Shown: in pieces, positions 54,617 to 64,000 of the stretch
Position numbering within the stretch: the stretch's first letter is position 1
Layout of the letters: the number at the start of each line of letters is the position of its first letter
NCBI GenBank assembly: GCA_022702705.1
Contig: CM040430.1
Coordinates: 19,353,310-19,417,309 of the forward strand
Direction: 5' to 3'
Length of the DNA: 64,000 nt
Origin: Papilionanthe hookeriana x Papilionanthe teres
Lineage: Eukaryota; Streptophyta; Magnoliopsida; Asparagales; Orchidaceae
The notes under the pieces: model-generated
The model's database searches: none
What the model was told of the DNA's origin: nothing
The model's input: the letters and a program-made list of their open reading frames with translations, nothing else
Translations under genes and position numbers: made by a program

Positions 54617-55651
54617 ATGGAGGTATGGCGAGATGGAGTTTCGAGGTCGCCACATTGTCGGTATCGAGATCACCCCTCCTTCTCCTCTACTCTCCTCGAC
54701 ACCATCTATCGTTCCATCGACGATGAACACTTCACTAGCGGAGGAGTAGACTCTTTCTCTGCTAAGAAAAAACAGAGCGACACCAGCAGATTGATAGCAC
54801 CGCTGAACCAATCGCAAATGACTCGAACGGGAAGCGAATACTGGAGCAGAAGGAAGCCCTGCTCTGTGACAAAACAAACGGCAAACCGATCAGGTACCGA
54901 ACACTGGACCACCGCTACCTCAAGCTCCTCCGAAGGATCAAGCTACGGAGGTTTCTCCTCCTCCGAAGCGGAATCGATCTCAAACCGCCTTCCCCCGACC
55001 AGATTATCAGCCTACCTGGCCCGATCCGGCCGAAACAGGCCTGCAACATACCCCCCGCAACCGCAGCTGCCGACCGTCACCGGAGTCGACCATATGAGAG
55101 CGAAGAAGGAACGACACGGCTCGATTCGTAGCCGATTACTGAGCGAGCTAAGAAAAGGGAGAACCCCTGCGTCACCCGGCGCTCGCCTCGCTAACTTCCT
55201 CAACTCTCTATTCGCTGCGAAATCCAAGGTCTCAAGAAACCCCGTCCATAGCGTCGATAAGCCGGCGTACTCTTCACCATCGTCTTACTCTCGATCCTGC
55301 TTGAGCAAGACGCCTTCGTCGAGGGGGCAGCCGGCGTCGGAGAAGAGAACCGTGAGGTTCTGTCCAATTAGCGTAATCGTCGATGAAGATTGCCGTCCTT
55401 GCGGCCACAAATGTGTGTACGGCGGAGATCGACTTCCGGCGGCGGCTCCTCCGATAAAAAGTGTGACGGAGTTGTTGAGAAGATCGGCACTGGAAGAAGA
55501 GCAGGACGCGGATGCAGAGAGTGATTCGAGCTCTGATTTGTTTGAGTTGGAGAATCTGGTGGTTGCTGGGCGGTTTCAGGACGAACTGCCGGTGTACGAG
55601 ACGACGCGGCTGGCGAGCTACAGTGGTGTGTCGCGTAGTATGGTTCTATGA
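54617..55651 (+). CDS. BG1-like: BIG GRAIN 1-like protein
   Basis: 344 codons, single exon, no stop; TAA lies in frame directly before the ATG (54614-54616), so this start is sure. Conserved blocks of the family appear in order: SFSSTLLDTIYRSID (residues 21-35), GSSYGGFSSSEAESI (107-121), SIRSRLLSELRKGRTPASPG (169-188), then ARLANFLNSLF (189-199), KRTVRFCPISVIVDEDCRPC (243-262), and the acidic tail SSSDLFELENL (304-314) with DELPVYETT (322-330). In rice BIG GRAIN 1 acts at the plasma membrane in auxin response and transport and raises grain size; for this member that is inference. The protein is otherwise Ser/Arg-rich and disordered, without signal peptide or membrane segment. Codons are clearly more GC-rich than the surrounding TE DNA, as expected of a live host gene. 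Antisense ORFs in it are shadows. Confidence 0.93.
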   Translation: MEVWRDGVSRSPHCRYRDHPSFSSTLLDTIYRSIDDEHFTSGGVDSFSAKKKQSDTSRLIAPLNQSQMTRTGSEYWSRRKPCSVTKQTANRSGTEHWTTATSSSSEGSSYGGFSSSEAESISNRLPPTRLSAYLARSGRNRPATYPPQPQLPTVTGVDHMRAKKERHGSIRSRLLSELRKGRTPASPGARLANFLNSLFAAKSKVSRNPVHSVDKPAYSSPSSYSRSCLSKTPSSRGQPASEKRTVRFCPISVIVDEDCRPCGHKCVYGGDRLPAAAPPIKSVTELLRRSALEEEQDADAESDSSSDLFELENLVVAGRFQDELPVYETTRLASYSGVSRSMVL

Positions 55652-55969
55652 CTAAAATACCCCGTCAAAATCTGATACAGTAGAAGTTGGGTTTAATAAA
55701 ATAATGAATAAATAATAATCGAAATTTTGATGTCTGTAATTTTGTTTTTGGGAAGTCATATTAATTTTGTTTTTATTAACCGCATGTTAGCTGAAGTAAA
55801 TTAACATATTTGATAGGGTGCAGTTCAAAGAAAGCGTGCTAAAATTTATAACATATTAATTGAAAAAAAAATAAAAATTATTAAAAGGTCAAGGTGGAGT
55901 GCTCACGAGAAAAGTGATTAATTTTTTAGAGTTAAATAAGTATTATTTTGAAAATAGTGAAGGCCTCTT
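55652..55969 (+). other. 3' flank of the BIG GRAIN 1-like gene with poly(A) signals
   Basis: AATAAA lies at 55695-55700 and 55708-55713, 45-60 bases after the stop codon; TTTTGTTTTTG and similar U-rich strings follow. Nothing else is seen up to about 55970. Confidence 0.6.
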
Positions 55970-56990
55970 CGGCGGCAGCTGTTGATTATTTATAATCTGC
56001 TGATAAGCAAATTATTCTGATAATATGATAATTTGTCGATTATCAACATAAGCTGACTTGCTGTTTGGGGGAGTGTAATCAGAACAACTTATTTGTAGCT
56101 GTTGCTGGATAAATGACCAAACTGCCAATGAAAGTTGTTTATTGTTTGGGAGAGATTATTTAGAATAGCCCAACAAAACGAATAACTGCCCAACTAATTA
56201 CAATAATTACAACAGAATTTTTTTTAAGTGATTAGTTAGTTCACAACAAGCATTTTAAATTACAAAACGGTAGAAAATTGCCTAGCATATTGGCATGCTG
56301 TGAATCAATCAAGTAATACTTTTCTGTTTCAAATGTAATCCATCCTGCTACAATTAAAAAAATGCTATTTCAAATATTAAAACATGAACACACATTGAAA
56401 AATTATATGCTAAGAACTGTTAAAAGAGAGAAATTAGATGCTAAGAACTTAAAAATGAGATGCTAAGAACTGTTAAAACTTACGGAGAAAGGGTTTCATC
56501 ACAGGGAGAGGAAGAAGGAAGATCGGCGAAGGGGATTTTGGGGTCATGCGGCTTCGATGAGTGCTTCGGTGCAGGGAGAGGAATCGCGACTTGTTCATGC
56601 GGCTCCGATAAGTGCAGGGAGAGGAAGATCAACGAAGGGGATTTTGGGGTCATGCACCATTTCGAGCATCGATCTGGACGGGAAGGAGTTTCGCGGGAGT
56701 CTTGAGGCGAGGCCGAGGGAGTCTGGAGGCGAGGCGAGAGAGATGTTGTGAATCCGTGGAGTTCGCGAGGGCGAGGCGAGGGAGAGCGGAGGGCATCGAA
56801 GGAAATCTTCACCCGAACGCGCAATAATCAACCCCAAGGGCGCTTGCGACGGTATTAAGGAAAGATGATAATCGCGATCCAAGCGTTGAGAAAAATCTGC
56901 CCCCAACACGTTAAACAAACTGGACGGCGGCGTTACAAAAACGCTACCGCCCACAATAAGCCACCCCAAACGGAGCCGAAGTCTCTTGAA
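55970..56990. mobile_element. possible non-autonomous DNA transposon with GC-rich interior
   Basis: The left edge reads GGCCTCTTCGGCGGCAGCTG, then a GATTATTTATAATCTGCTGATAAGC-rich part typical of hAT-type MITEs. The right edge, reversed, reads GAGACTTCGGCTCCGTTTGG, a partial inverted match (CTTCGGC). The interior (56460-56830) is G-rich and codes overlapping ORFs in both strands without recognised domains. It has a ~106-bp duplication (GAAGGGGATTTTGGGGTCATGC at 56528 and 56634). No clean target duplication is visible, so the call stays tentative. Confidence 0.4.
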
Positions 56991-58280
56991 TCAAAATTTT
57001 GATAAAGCGTTCAAGAAATAGTGTAACTAATTAGAGATAGAGAGAGATAAAGAGATAGAAATAGAGAGAAACGAACAATATGCAATCATTTCATATTCAT
57101 AAAATGTTCAATCTATTTATAGATGAGATGGTACAATGATGATATTACTTTTTGTTATTATTTGAAAAGGATTTTTCTGGTATTTTACTTGTATGGGCTT
57201 ATCGTACAATTACTTTCTGGCTCAGTTAGCTAATCTTAGGGCTTTGGCCGGCTGAGCTTGGTTGTCATGCGTGATCAACTGATCTAGCATAGCAGCAATT
57301 ATTAAACCTTGGTGAGTAGACTCTTGAACGTCCATGTGGAGGTTGGAGATAGTGTGGAATTGGATTTTTCCTGTGATCAGCTCTACTGGAGGTTAGACTA
57401 ATGTATGGGTTGGCTTTCTTGTGGTGCCTAGCTCGAATACTCCTTTTTCTCATTTCTGATCGAATGACTCGTGCTTTCACTGGTGCCCACTAGTTAGGGT
57501 ACTACATTGATTACGACATCTGAGTGAAATCAGCTCATGAGTGAGAGAGGCTTCGGTCTGGATTGTGGGATTTAATCTTTTTTCAAATTCTTTTCCATTT
57601 TACAATATTTCTTAATGTAGGTGACTCGGCTTTGGTAATCTTGAATGTTGTTTCAGCTCTAATTGACATATGTGAGAAATCAACCGGGGCACCGATGATA
57701 TCAAACCAATCGTCAGGTCAAGGCAGCCGACTCTCAAGCGAGCATGTTAAGGCTAGTCACCCTGACGTTCCTCTTGAAGGATGTGGGGAAGTAGTTGACC
57801 AAATCAGGACATCCCTAGGTCGCTTTTCCTGTAATCTGGATAAAATTAAGAGCTCATTTTCTCAGTGAATAAGGATCCAATAGGACAGGGAGAGGTGCGA
57901 ACTATCAGCTCGTATGGAGAATGTAAAGAGGATGATAGAGGTGGTGGTGACTCTTCATTTGCAGCAGTTAGATGTTTAAAGAGATCACTGATGTCTTGGC
58001 TCAAGTCGAGTCAGATCGGCTAAGTCAGTTGAGGTATGGAGGGGAGTTCTTGTATAGCTACTTCGGGTGGGGTTTGTCTCTCCCGAATTAGTGAATAATC
58101 CCTTTGTAAGATATTTTATCTCAAACTAATTTTTGAGTGATTTATTATAATTTAAAGTGGATTTTTTGGAATATTTTTTTTTCTTTTCTCATTTTCAATG
58201 TTGATGTGATTCTTCTCTTGTCACATTATTGAAAGCTATTGAGTTTCATTTTCACCACTGTGCTTGGTAAGACTTCCTCC

Positions 58281-58282
<2 letters not shown>
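56991..58282. other. intergenic DNA, no gene supported
   Basis: Bases 57028-57070 are GAGATA-type simple repeats. An ORF at 57563-57868 (101 codons) ends in LEGCGEVVDQIRTSLGRFSC and matches no family I know. I leave it uncalled. Sequence 57180-58110 has the look of an old retroelement (short broken frames on both strands) without decisive words. Confidence 0.45.

Positions 58283-58333
<51 letters not shown>
58283..58333. repeat. (AT)n microsatellite
   Basis: About 50 bases of AT repeats, 280 bases upstream of the right-hand LTR. Confidence 0.96.
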
Positions 58334-58336
<3 letters not shown>

Positions 58337-58615
58337 CGTAGGATTCTTAGAGCACACTTCCTCTATCTTGTTCCCTTCCTTCTGTTCTCTAGATCTTCTG
58401 TCTCTATGCTTTGCTCAATGGCTCCTCAATACTCTCCACAATATTTTGGTTCAGTCTTCCTAAGCAACCAATCTTGGATGACCCAATGCAAGGTTGACTT
58501 GCTGCAGGAGACTTGCATCTTTGACACTACCATCAAACTTTGGGTCACCAATGAGGCTGTTCAAACTAATTTATACGATGTCGACCTCCTATTATATAAT
58601 GATTTTTTTTGTCTA

Positions 58616-59745
58616 TGATCACAGAAAAATATGTTAAGAAATTCATACCTATTTTTTATGAAATTGTAGTTTAAAGAAAGGTATTTTCTTTATTTTATTG
58701 CAGGAATGAAGATTTATAAGTGATGAAAGCAAAAAGCATGAAATGGAGCGAATTTGGATAAAAAAAAGAAGAAATTCATGCAAAATGAACTAAGCCGCTG
58801 ACGGCGAGATAAGTATCTTTGTTTATTGTTGTTAACTTTAAATGAAATCCATGCTTTATTTAATTCTCATGCATTCTGAGTAGTTTTCTTAGTCTTTCTC
58901 CTTGTTTATGAAATTATGTGAATTGATGAAATTAAATAGAAGTGCCTAAAATATTAAAATAAATTGTGATAATTTTTACTTAAAAGTTAATTTACTTTTC
59001 AATCTGGCCCATTGATTTGTTAAAATATGTTGAATAATCAACTATAGTAAAGATTACATCCAATATTCACGGAAGTCAAAAACCTTGGAAGGAGGGTGCA
59101 AATAAATAGAGAAATATTATTTATCGGGCGTAGAATTGGACATTTTAGTGTGACAGACTAAAATATTCAATTCTGTCCTATTGATTGAGAGTCGAAGTGT
59201 AGATGTTAGCCCTCGGGTGAGGGGAACGTGGGAGCTACGAAGTGGCACCCGGTATCCTCCCGACTGGCACATGATTCAGTAATTAAACATAGGATTAGTC
59301 AATATTCTTTGCACCTGGACCAAAGGGTAAAGAATAGGAATGCTCCTATTTGTCACAATACTATAAAAAAATCTATTTAAATTCATTATTCAATTAATTT
59401 TCTAAAAACAAGGAGAATGATACCTTTTTCTGAAATCTTTAATTCAACTTTATTTTTAAGCATTAGTTTACTTTAGTTTGCTTTAGTTAAATATTCTAAA
59501 TTTCCGTATAAATTATTAGTAAGTAAAAACTTTTAAATTTAGCTGTTACAAATTTAGTAAAACTTCCCTGTGAGATCGATAACCAGGACTCCACTAGAGC
59601 TCTGTATTATTTGATACGATACATATACTTGCATAAAATCTACATTATACATTCCATCATAAAATCAATTATATATATTAAAGCGGGATCAAGTTTTTGG
59701 TGTCGTTGCTATTAACACAATTTGTAAACATAAAAAAAGTGGGTC
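58616..59745 (+). repeat. 5' LTR of right-hand Athila element
   Basis: It starts TGATCACAGAAAAATATG. It ends either at 59691 (GGGATCA before AGTTTTTGGTGTCG) or at 59745 (GGGTCA before AGTTTTTGGCGTCG), see the PBS entry. The conserved LTR block is at 59185-59300. Length is 1.08 to 1.13 kb, shorter than the other LTRs. No second LTR is inside the window. Confidence 0.78.
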
Positions 59746-59772
59746 AAGTTTTTGGCGTCGTTGTTGGGAAAG
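59692..59772 (+). other. duplicated LTR end and PBS
   Basis: GGGATCAAGTTTTTGGTGTCGTTGCTATT (from 59685) is followed 54 bases later by GGGTCAAGTTTTTGGCGTCGTTGTTGGGAAAG. The second PBS (59753-59772, TGGCGTCGTTGTTGGGAAAG) matches the Athila primer site at more positions than the first (59698-59711). One of the two is probably a leftover of a slip or an abnormal priming event. Confidence 0.7.
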
Positions 59773-59817
59773 TAAAGAAATTATTTACTAGAGTAACAGA
59801 CTATTTTAAAATTTATT

Positions 59818-61245
59818 TTGCAAAATTGTATGCGTAAATTTAGAAACGAAAATTTAATATCTTACGATTCTGAATTAGAGTGTACAGTTAAAAGAATTAG
59901 AAAACAAAAAAGAGAAACTATAAATTTAACACAAATGGCGAATATTCCTGAAAATGAAAATATCAATCAACAGAGACCATTAAGAGATTATGCCATACAT
60001 TAGATGAAATTCATTTAACTATTCAAAACCCTGATGTAGATGCTAACTCATTTGAAATTAAACCTGAAATTATCTAAATGGTACAAAACAATCAATTTAG
60101 TGGTTCACCTACTGAAGATTCTAATTTACATCTTGCTAGTTTTTTAGAACTATGTGCTACTTTCAAATATGAAGGAGTATCTAACGATGCTATTAGAGTT
60201 AGACTTTTTCCTTTTTCTTTAAGGGTTAAGGCTAAAATGTGGTTAAATTCATTAGCACCTGGATTTATTAAAACTTGGGGAGAATTATCACAAAAATTTC
60301 TATCAAAATATTTTCCACCATCTAAAACTGCTACGCTTAGAAATGATATAACTTCTTTTAATCAGTTTGATGGAGAGTCAATATATGAAGCTTGGGAGAG
60401 ATTTAAAGAACTTCTTAGGAAATGCTCACATCATGCGTTACCAGATTAGTTAATTATTCAAACTTTCTATAATGGATTAGTAGGATCTCTTAGATCAATC
60501 ATCGATGCTCTATTGCTTTGGAGGATCATTAATGTCAAAACCATTTGATGAAGCCTATGCACTAATCGAAGAAATGACTACCAATAATTTTCAATGGCCT
60601 GCTGATAGAATGAATCCGAAAAAGATAAATAGTATTCATGAAAATGATGCAATATCTATGTTAGCTTCGCAAATCACTGTTATATCAAAAAAATTAGATC
60701 ATTTTGGAATGAATTACTCTCCAACTATATTAGAAGAAAACTCATCTGGACAACTTATAGAATCCCAATCTCATTATGAAACCATAAATGCTATTAATAA
60801 TAGACCCAATAATCCTTATGCCAATTATTATAATCCTGGATGGAAAAATCATCCTAATTTTAATTGGAATAATAATACAACTAATCAACCATGGATGAAC
60901 AACATAACACAACCATTAGGAAATCCCTCTAACCAAGGAAATTCCAATTATAAACCTATTTATCCACCTGGATTTAATAATAATAACCCTCAATTTAAAG
61001 ATAAGAAATTATCTATAGAAGAATTAATATTAAATATGTGTCAACATTTACAAAATCAAGGAAATCAATTACAAATACAAGGAAACCAATTACAAAATCA
61101 AGGAACAGCTATTAAAAATATTGAAACTCAACTTGGACATATCGCTACCGCGCTTAATAATAGAAAACCTGGAACATTTCCTACTAATGTGGAAATAAAT
61201 CCCAAAGACAAAGGAAATGAACAAATTAAAGCGATACAATTATGA
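59818..61245 (+). pseudogene. Athila gag of right-hand element
   Basis: Open pieces: 59818-60003 (MRKFRNENLISYDSELECTV, QRPLRDYAI), 60078-60449 (MVQNNQFSGSPTEDSNLHLA, LRVKAKMWLNSLAPGFIKTW, KYFPPSKTATLRNDITSFNQ) and 60505-61245 (SLMSKPFDEAYALIEEMTTN, NPGWKNHPNFNWNN, ETQLGHIATALNNRKPGTFP). They build the Gag capsid domain and a Gln/Asn-rich linker with three tandem GNQLQ(N/I)Q units (residues 185-205 of the last piece). Breaks: a frameshift at about 60000, a stop at 60075 and 60447, a frameshift near 60500. The tail ends at TGA 61243-61245 before pol. Confidence 0.88.
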
Positions 61246-62350
61246 AGTGGAAAAGAATTAGAACCTCGAATTCAAAAAGAACTAGAAAGTCAAAAAGAGG
61301 AAGTGAAAATCGTAAAGGAAAAGAATCAACAATATCCAAACTTAGAAAATCCTTTAATACCAATGAAAATTTCTATTGAAAAACCTCCACCACCATTTCC
61401 TCAACGACTAAATCAACATAAAAAAGATAAACAGTTTGCTAAATTCCTTGAAATTCTGAAGAAATTAACAATAAATATTCCTTTCGTAGAAGCTTTAGAA
61501 CATATGCCAAATTATGTAAAATTCATGAAAGATATTTTAAATAAAAAAAGAAAATTTACCGATAATGAAACGGTCGCACTTAGTGAAGAGTGTAGTGCTA
61601 TTATTCAGAAAAAGCTTCCTGAAAAATTAAAAGATCCTGGTAGTTTCACTATACCCTGCTACTGTCTGGAGAAAAACTACTATGGAAAAGCTTTGTGTGA
61701 CCTAGGAGCAAGCATCAATCTAATGCCTCTATCAATTTTTAAGAGATTAGGATTGGGCGAAATTTCACCTACTTCGATAACCCTTCGAGTTAGTCGATCG
61801 TTACGTTACATATCCTAAGGGAGTTATTGAAGATGTATTAGTAAAAGTGGATAAATTTATCTTCCCTGTAGATTTTATTGTTTTAGATATGGAAGAAGAT
61901 AAAGAAATTCCTATCATCTTAGGAAGACCATTTTTAGCCACTGGGAAAGCTATGATTGATGTTCAGAAAGGAGAATTAACTATGAGAGTAAATGACCAAA
62001 AAGTTACTTTTAATATTGCTAAATCAATGAAATATCCTGCGCTCGAAAAAGAGGATGAGTGTTTTCGAATGGAAGTACTTGATCATTTACAAAAAGAACA
62101 TTTTAGGGAATATTATGAAGAAAAATTAGAAAAAGAAAATACTGAATTAATTGAAGAAGCCGATAAAAATGAAGAACTAGATTATATTCAAGAGAAATAT
62201 GAATTTTTGGATAATACGAAAAATATCGAAAAAAATATAGTTCCATCGATTATTAAACCTCCCGAACTTGAGTTAAAAATGTTACCTAATCATTTGAAAT
62301 ATGCTTACTTAGGTAATTCTTCGACTACGCCGAGTTATTATTTCATCTGA
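61246..62350 (+). pseudogene. Athila protease and linker of right-hand element
   Basis: The stretch 61303-61818 contains KLPEKLKDPGSFTIPCYCLE and the active site CDLGASINLMPLSIFKRLG (DLGAS, as is usual in Athila). A frameshift follows at about 61785, then 61847-62350 with FPVDFIVLDMEEDKEIPIIL, GRPFLATGKAMIDVQKGELT and a Glu-rich linker, and LKMLPNHLKYAYLGNSSTTP at the end. This last string is the one that directly follows gag in the TR-GAG-like element. The protease would have cleaved Gag-Pol. Confidence 0.87.
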
Positions 62351-63480
62351 ATTAAATGAATCTCAAGAACAAAAACTTTTAGATACCTTAAAAAATATAA
62401 AAAAATTTTTGGTTGGACTTTAGCAGATATTAAAGGAATTAGTCCTTCAATCTGTATGCACAGAATTATTTTAGATAATGAACATAAGCCTAGAGTAGAT
62501 CCTCAAAGGAGATTAAACCCGATAATGAAAGAAGCAGTCAAGAAAGAGATTCTAAAATGGTTAGATAATGGTATTATATATCCTATTTCTGACAGTGCTT
62601 GGGTAAGCCCGATTCACTATGTGCCTAAGAAAGGAGGAGTGACCGTAAGAGCTAATGAAAATAACCACCAGGAAAGATCACTTCCCTTTACCATTTCTAG
62701 ACCAGATGTTAGATAGATTAGCCGGACATAAGTATTTTTGTTTCTTAGATGGATATATCGGTTATCATCTAATACAAATTGCTCCTGAAGATCAAGAGAA
62801 AACTACATTTACTAGTCCTTATGGAACTTTCGCTTTTCGAAGGATGCCTTTTGGATTATGTAATGCACCTGCAACATTCCAGAGATGTACGATGTCTATA
62901 TTTAGTAAATTAATTGATAATGGAATAAAAGTATTTATGGATGATTTCTCTGTATTTGGAACATCATTTGACACATGCTTAAATCATCTTGAAAAAGTAT
63001 TTGAAGTAAGTGAGAAAACTAATTTAGTTCTTAATTAGGAGAAATGTCAATTTATGGTTGCAGGCGGCATTGTATTAGGGCATAAAATTTCGAAAAAAGG
63101 CATGGAAGTAGACCCTGCAAAAATTCAAGTTATAGCTAAATTACCACCTCAAACTACGGTGTAAAAGAGGTAAGATGTTTTCTTGGACATGCTGGATTCT
63201 ACAGACGTTATATAAAAGATTTTTCAAAAATTACTAAACCTCTATGCCAACTTCTTGAAAAGGACAAGAAATTTGAATTTACAACTGAATGTCTGAATGC
63301 TTTCGAATTAATAAAAGATTAATTAATTACATCACCTATAATAGTTTCACCTAATTGGGAGAAACCATTTGAGCTTATGTGTGATGCTGGTGATTATGTT
63401 ATAAGAGCAGTTCTTGGGCAAAGATATGATAAGATTTTCAAAGTTATATATTATGCTAGTAAAACTCTAAATGATGATGA
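62351..63480 (+). pseudogene. Athila reverse transcriptase and start of RNase H
   Basis: Open pieces 62456-62716 (KPRVDPQRRLNPIMKEAVKK, DNGIIYPISDSAWVSPIHYV) and 62655-63038 (DHFPLPFLDQMLDRLAGHKY, YGTFAFRRMPFGLCNAPATF, and the catalytic FMDDFSVFG) form the RT. Between GVTV.ANEN and the TRKDHFPL block about 20 residues (the GWRVCIDYRKLN region) are deleted. Then a stop at LVLN and broken thumb sequence (IVLGHKISKKGMEVDPAKIQ). RNase H begins as VSPNWEKPFELMCDAGDYVI and stops at NYTVTEKDY (63480-63510). Confidence 0.87.
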
Positions 63481-63509
63481 AATAAATTATACAGTTACTG
63501 AAAAAGATT

Positions 63510-63862
63510 ATTGCAATTAAATGAATTAGAAGAATTAAGGAATGAATCATATGATAATGATAGGATTTATAAAGAAAGAATGAAATTATGGCATGATAGG
63601 AAGATTAATTAGAGAAATTTCGAACAAGGACAAGAAGTTTTGCTATATAATACTAGATTGAAATTATTTCCTGGGAAATTGAAATCTCGATGGTTAGGAC
63701 CTTTCATTATAACTCAAATATTTTCGTATGGAACTATAGAAATTGAAGATCCAAAAACAGGACATAGATTTAAGGTAAAATGACATAGATTAAAACCATA
63801 TTTCGAAGATAGAAGACCAAATTTTAAAGATGTTTTAATGCTTAGTCAACCTGATTACTAAC
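63510..63862 (+). pseudogene. integrase C-terminal domain fused to RNase H start
   Basis: Directly after NYTVTEKDY comes LQLNELEELRNESYDNDRIY, then ERMKLWHDRKIN, FEQGQEVLLYNTRLKLFPGK, LKSRWLGPFIITQIFSYGTI and EIEDPKTGHRF, closing with MLSQPDY and TAA at 63859-63861. This is the part of integrase seen at 120-480. Most of RNase H, the zinc finger and the catalytic core (in the chimeric element about 46400 to 45303 and on) are absent. The join has no intervening sequence, so the loss was a simple internal deletion. Confidence 0.85.
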
Positions 63863-63875
63863 CTAAATTAGGTCG

Positions 63876-63921
63876 GGCTGACGACGTTAAACCAAGCGCT
63901 TTATGGGAGGCAACCCATAGT
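63876..63921 (+). other. conserved Athila post-pol motif, copy 4
   Basis: GGGCTGACGACGTTAAACCA followed by AGCGCTTTATGGGAGGCAAC and CCATAGT, 15 bases after the pol stop. The best preserved of the four copies. Confidence 0.82.
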
Positions 63922-64000
63922 AGTCTTTTATTTTAATTATATATAAAATTAGTGAGTCTGTATTATTATAACAAATCTTACTACTCAATTTTTTTTAATT

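Larger units (their letters stand above)
58616..64000 (+). mobile_element. Athila-like element, 5' LTR to post-pol motif (internally deleted)
   Basis: The element runs off the window. In order it has 5' LTR, a duplicated LTR-end/PBS module, gag, protease, RT, the start of RNase H fused to the integrase C-terminus, and the post-pol motif at 63876-63921. Its LTR start (TGATCACAG) and length differ from the other two families, so it is a third family or subfamily. Coding parts are broken by about ten stops or frame changes. Confidence 0.87.

Noticed and set aside
54410..54877. 155-codon minus-strand ORF overlapping the BIG GRAIN 1-like gene
   Set aside because: It is a shadow of the GC-rich gene and its leader, without recognisable motifs.
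57563..57868. 101-codon ORF
   Set aside because: No recognised domain and no gene-like context; sequence around it looks like retroelement decay. Kept only as a note in the intergenic entry.
1..64000. CRISPR arrays, bacterial operons or plasmid functions
   Set aside because: No regular short repeat-spacer pattern and no prokaryotic gene order; the content is plant TEs and one plant gene.

Overview
This window looks like nuclear DNA of a flowering plant. It is AT-rich, gene-poor and packed with nested retrotransposons. It holds Athila-type and Tat-type Ty3/gypsy elements, L1- and RTE-type LINEs, a tRNA-derived SINE, foldback and MITE-like elements, and long AT, GA and GT microsatellites. I see no bacterial, organellar or viral gene order. 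The only gene that looks intact is a single-exon BIG GRAIN 1-like gene (54617-55651, +). Everything else that codes is TE-derived or decayed. I cannot name the species.

Layout. 1-7020 is the 3' part of an Athila-like element (+): integrase C-terminus, two diverged copies of the plant 'transposon protein' (env-region) ORF, a noncoding 3' region, a polypurine tract and a 3' LTR. 7021-20599 is old intergenic DNA with LINE scraps, a SINE in an (AT)n tract, a ~600-bp repeat present in two inverted copies, and two degenerate tandem arrays (period ~150 bp, AT-rich; ~175 bp, GT-rich). 20600-28966 is a complete but non-autonomous Athila relative (-): two LTRs, PBS and PPT, with gag plus a pol stub but no RT or integrase (TR-GAG-like). 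28970-32700 is a decayed Tat-like element (-), interrupted by a MITE-like element that carries a tRNA-like block. 33000-38500 is mostly noncoding, with an orphan exon-like segment and a Myb/SANT-domain relic.

38500-52875 is the most informative part. A minus-strand L1-type LINE is split by an 11.45-kb retroelement block (40438-51887). The 5' LTR, gag and pol of that block belong to the autonomous Athila family seen at the left edge. Its 3' third and 3' LTR belong to the TR-GAG family seen at 20600-28966. The two LTRs are from different families, the flanks share no target duplication, and the middle of the LINE is missing. This fits DNA-level recombination between two elements inserted in one LINE. 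52876-54245 holds a microsatellite and a MULE-like foldback MITE with a 10-bp target duplication, nested in a GGCC-rich repeat. The BIG GRAIN 1-like gene follows. 55970-56990 may be a non-autonomous DNA transposon. 58616-64000 is the 5' part of a third Athila-like element (+), with LTR, duplicated PBS module, gag, PR and RT, and an internal deletion that joins RNase H to the integrase C-terminus.

The autonomous and non-autonomous Athila copies share the PBS type, a conserved LTR block and a conserved motif just after pol. This suggests that gag-only copies once used proteins made by autonomous relatives. All copies here carry stops or frameshifts, so none looks able to move now.
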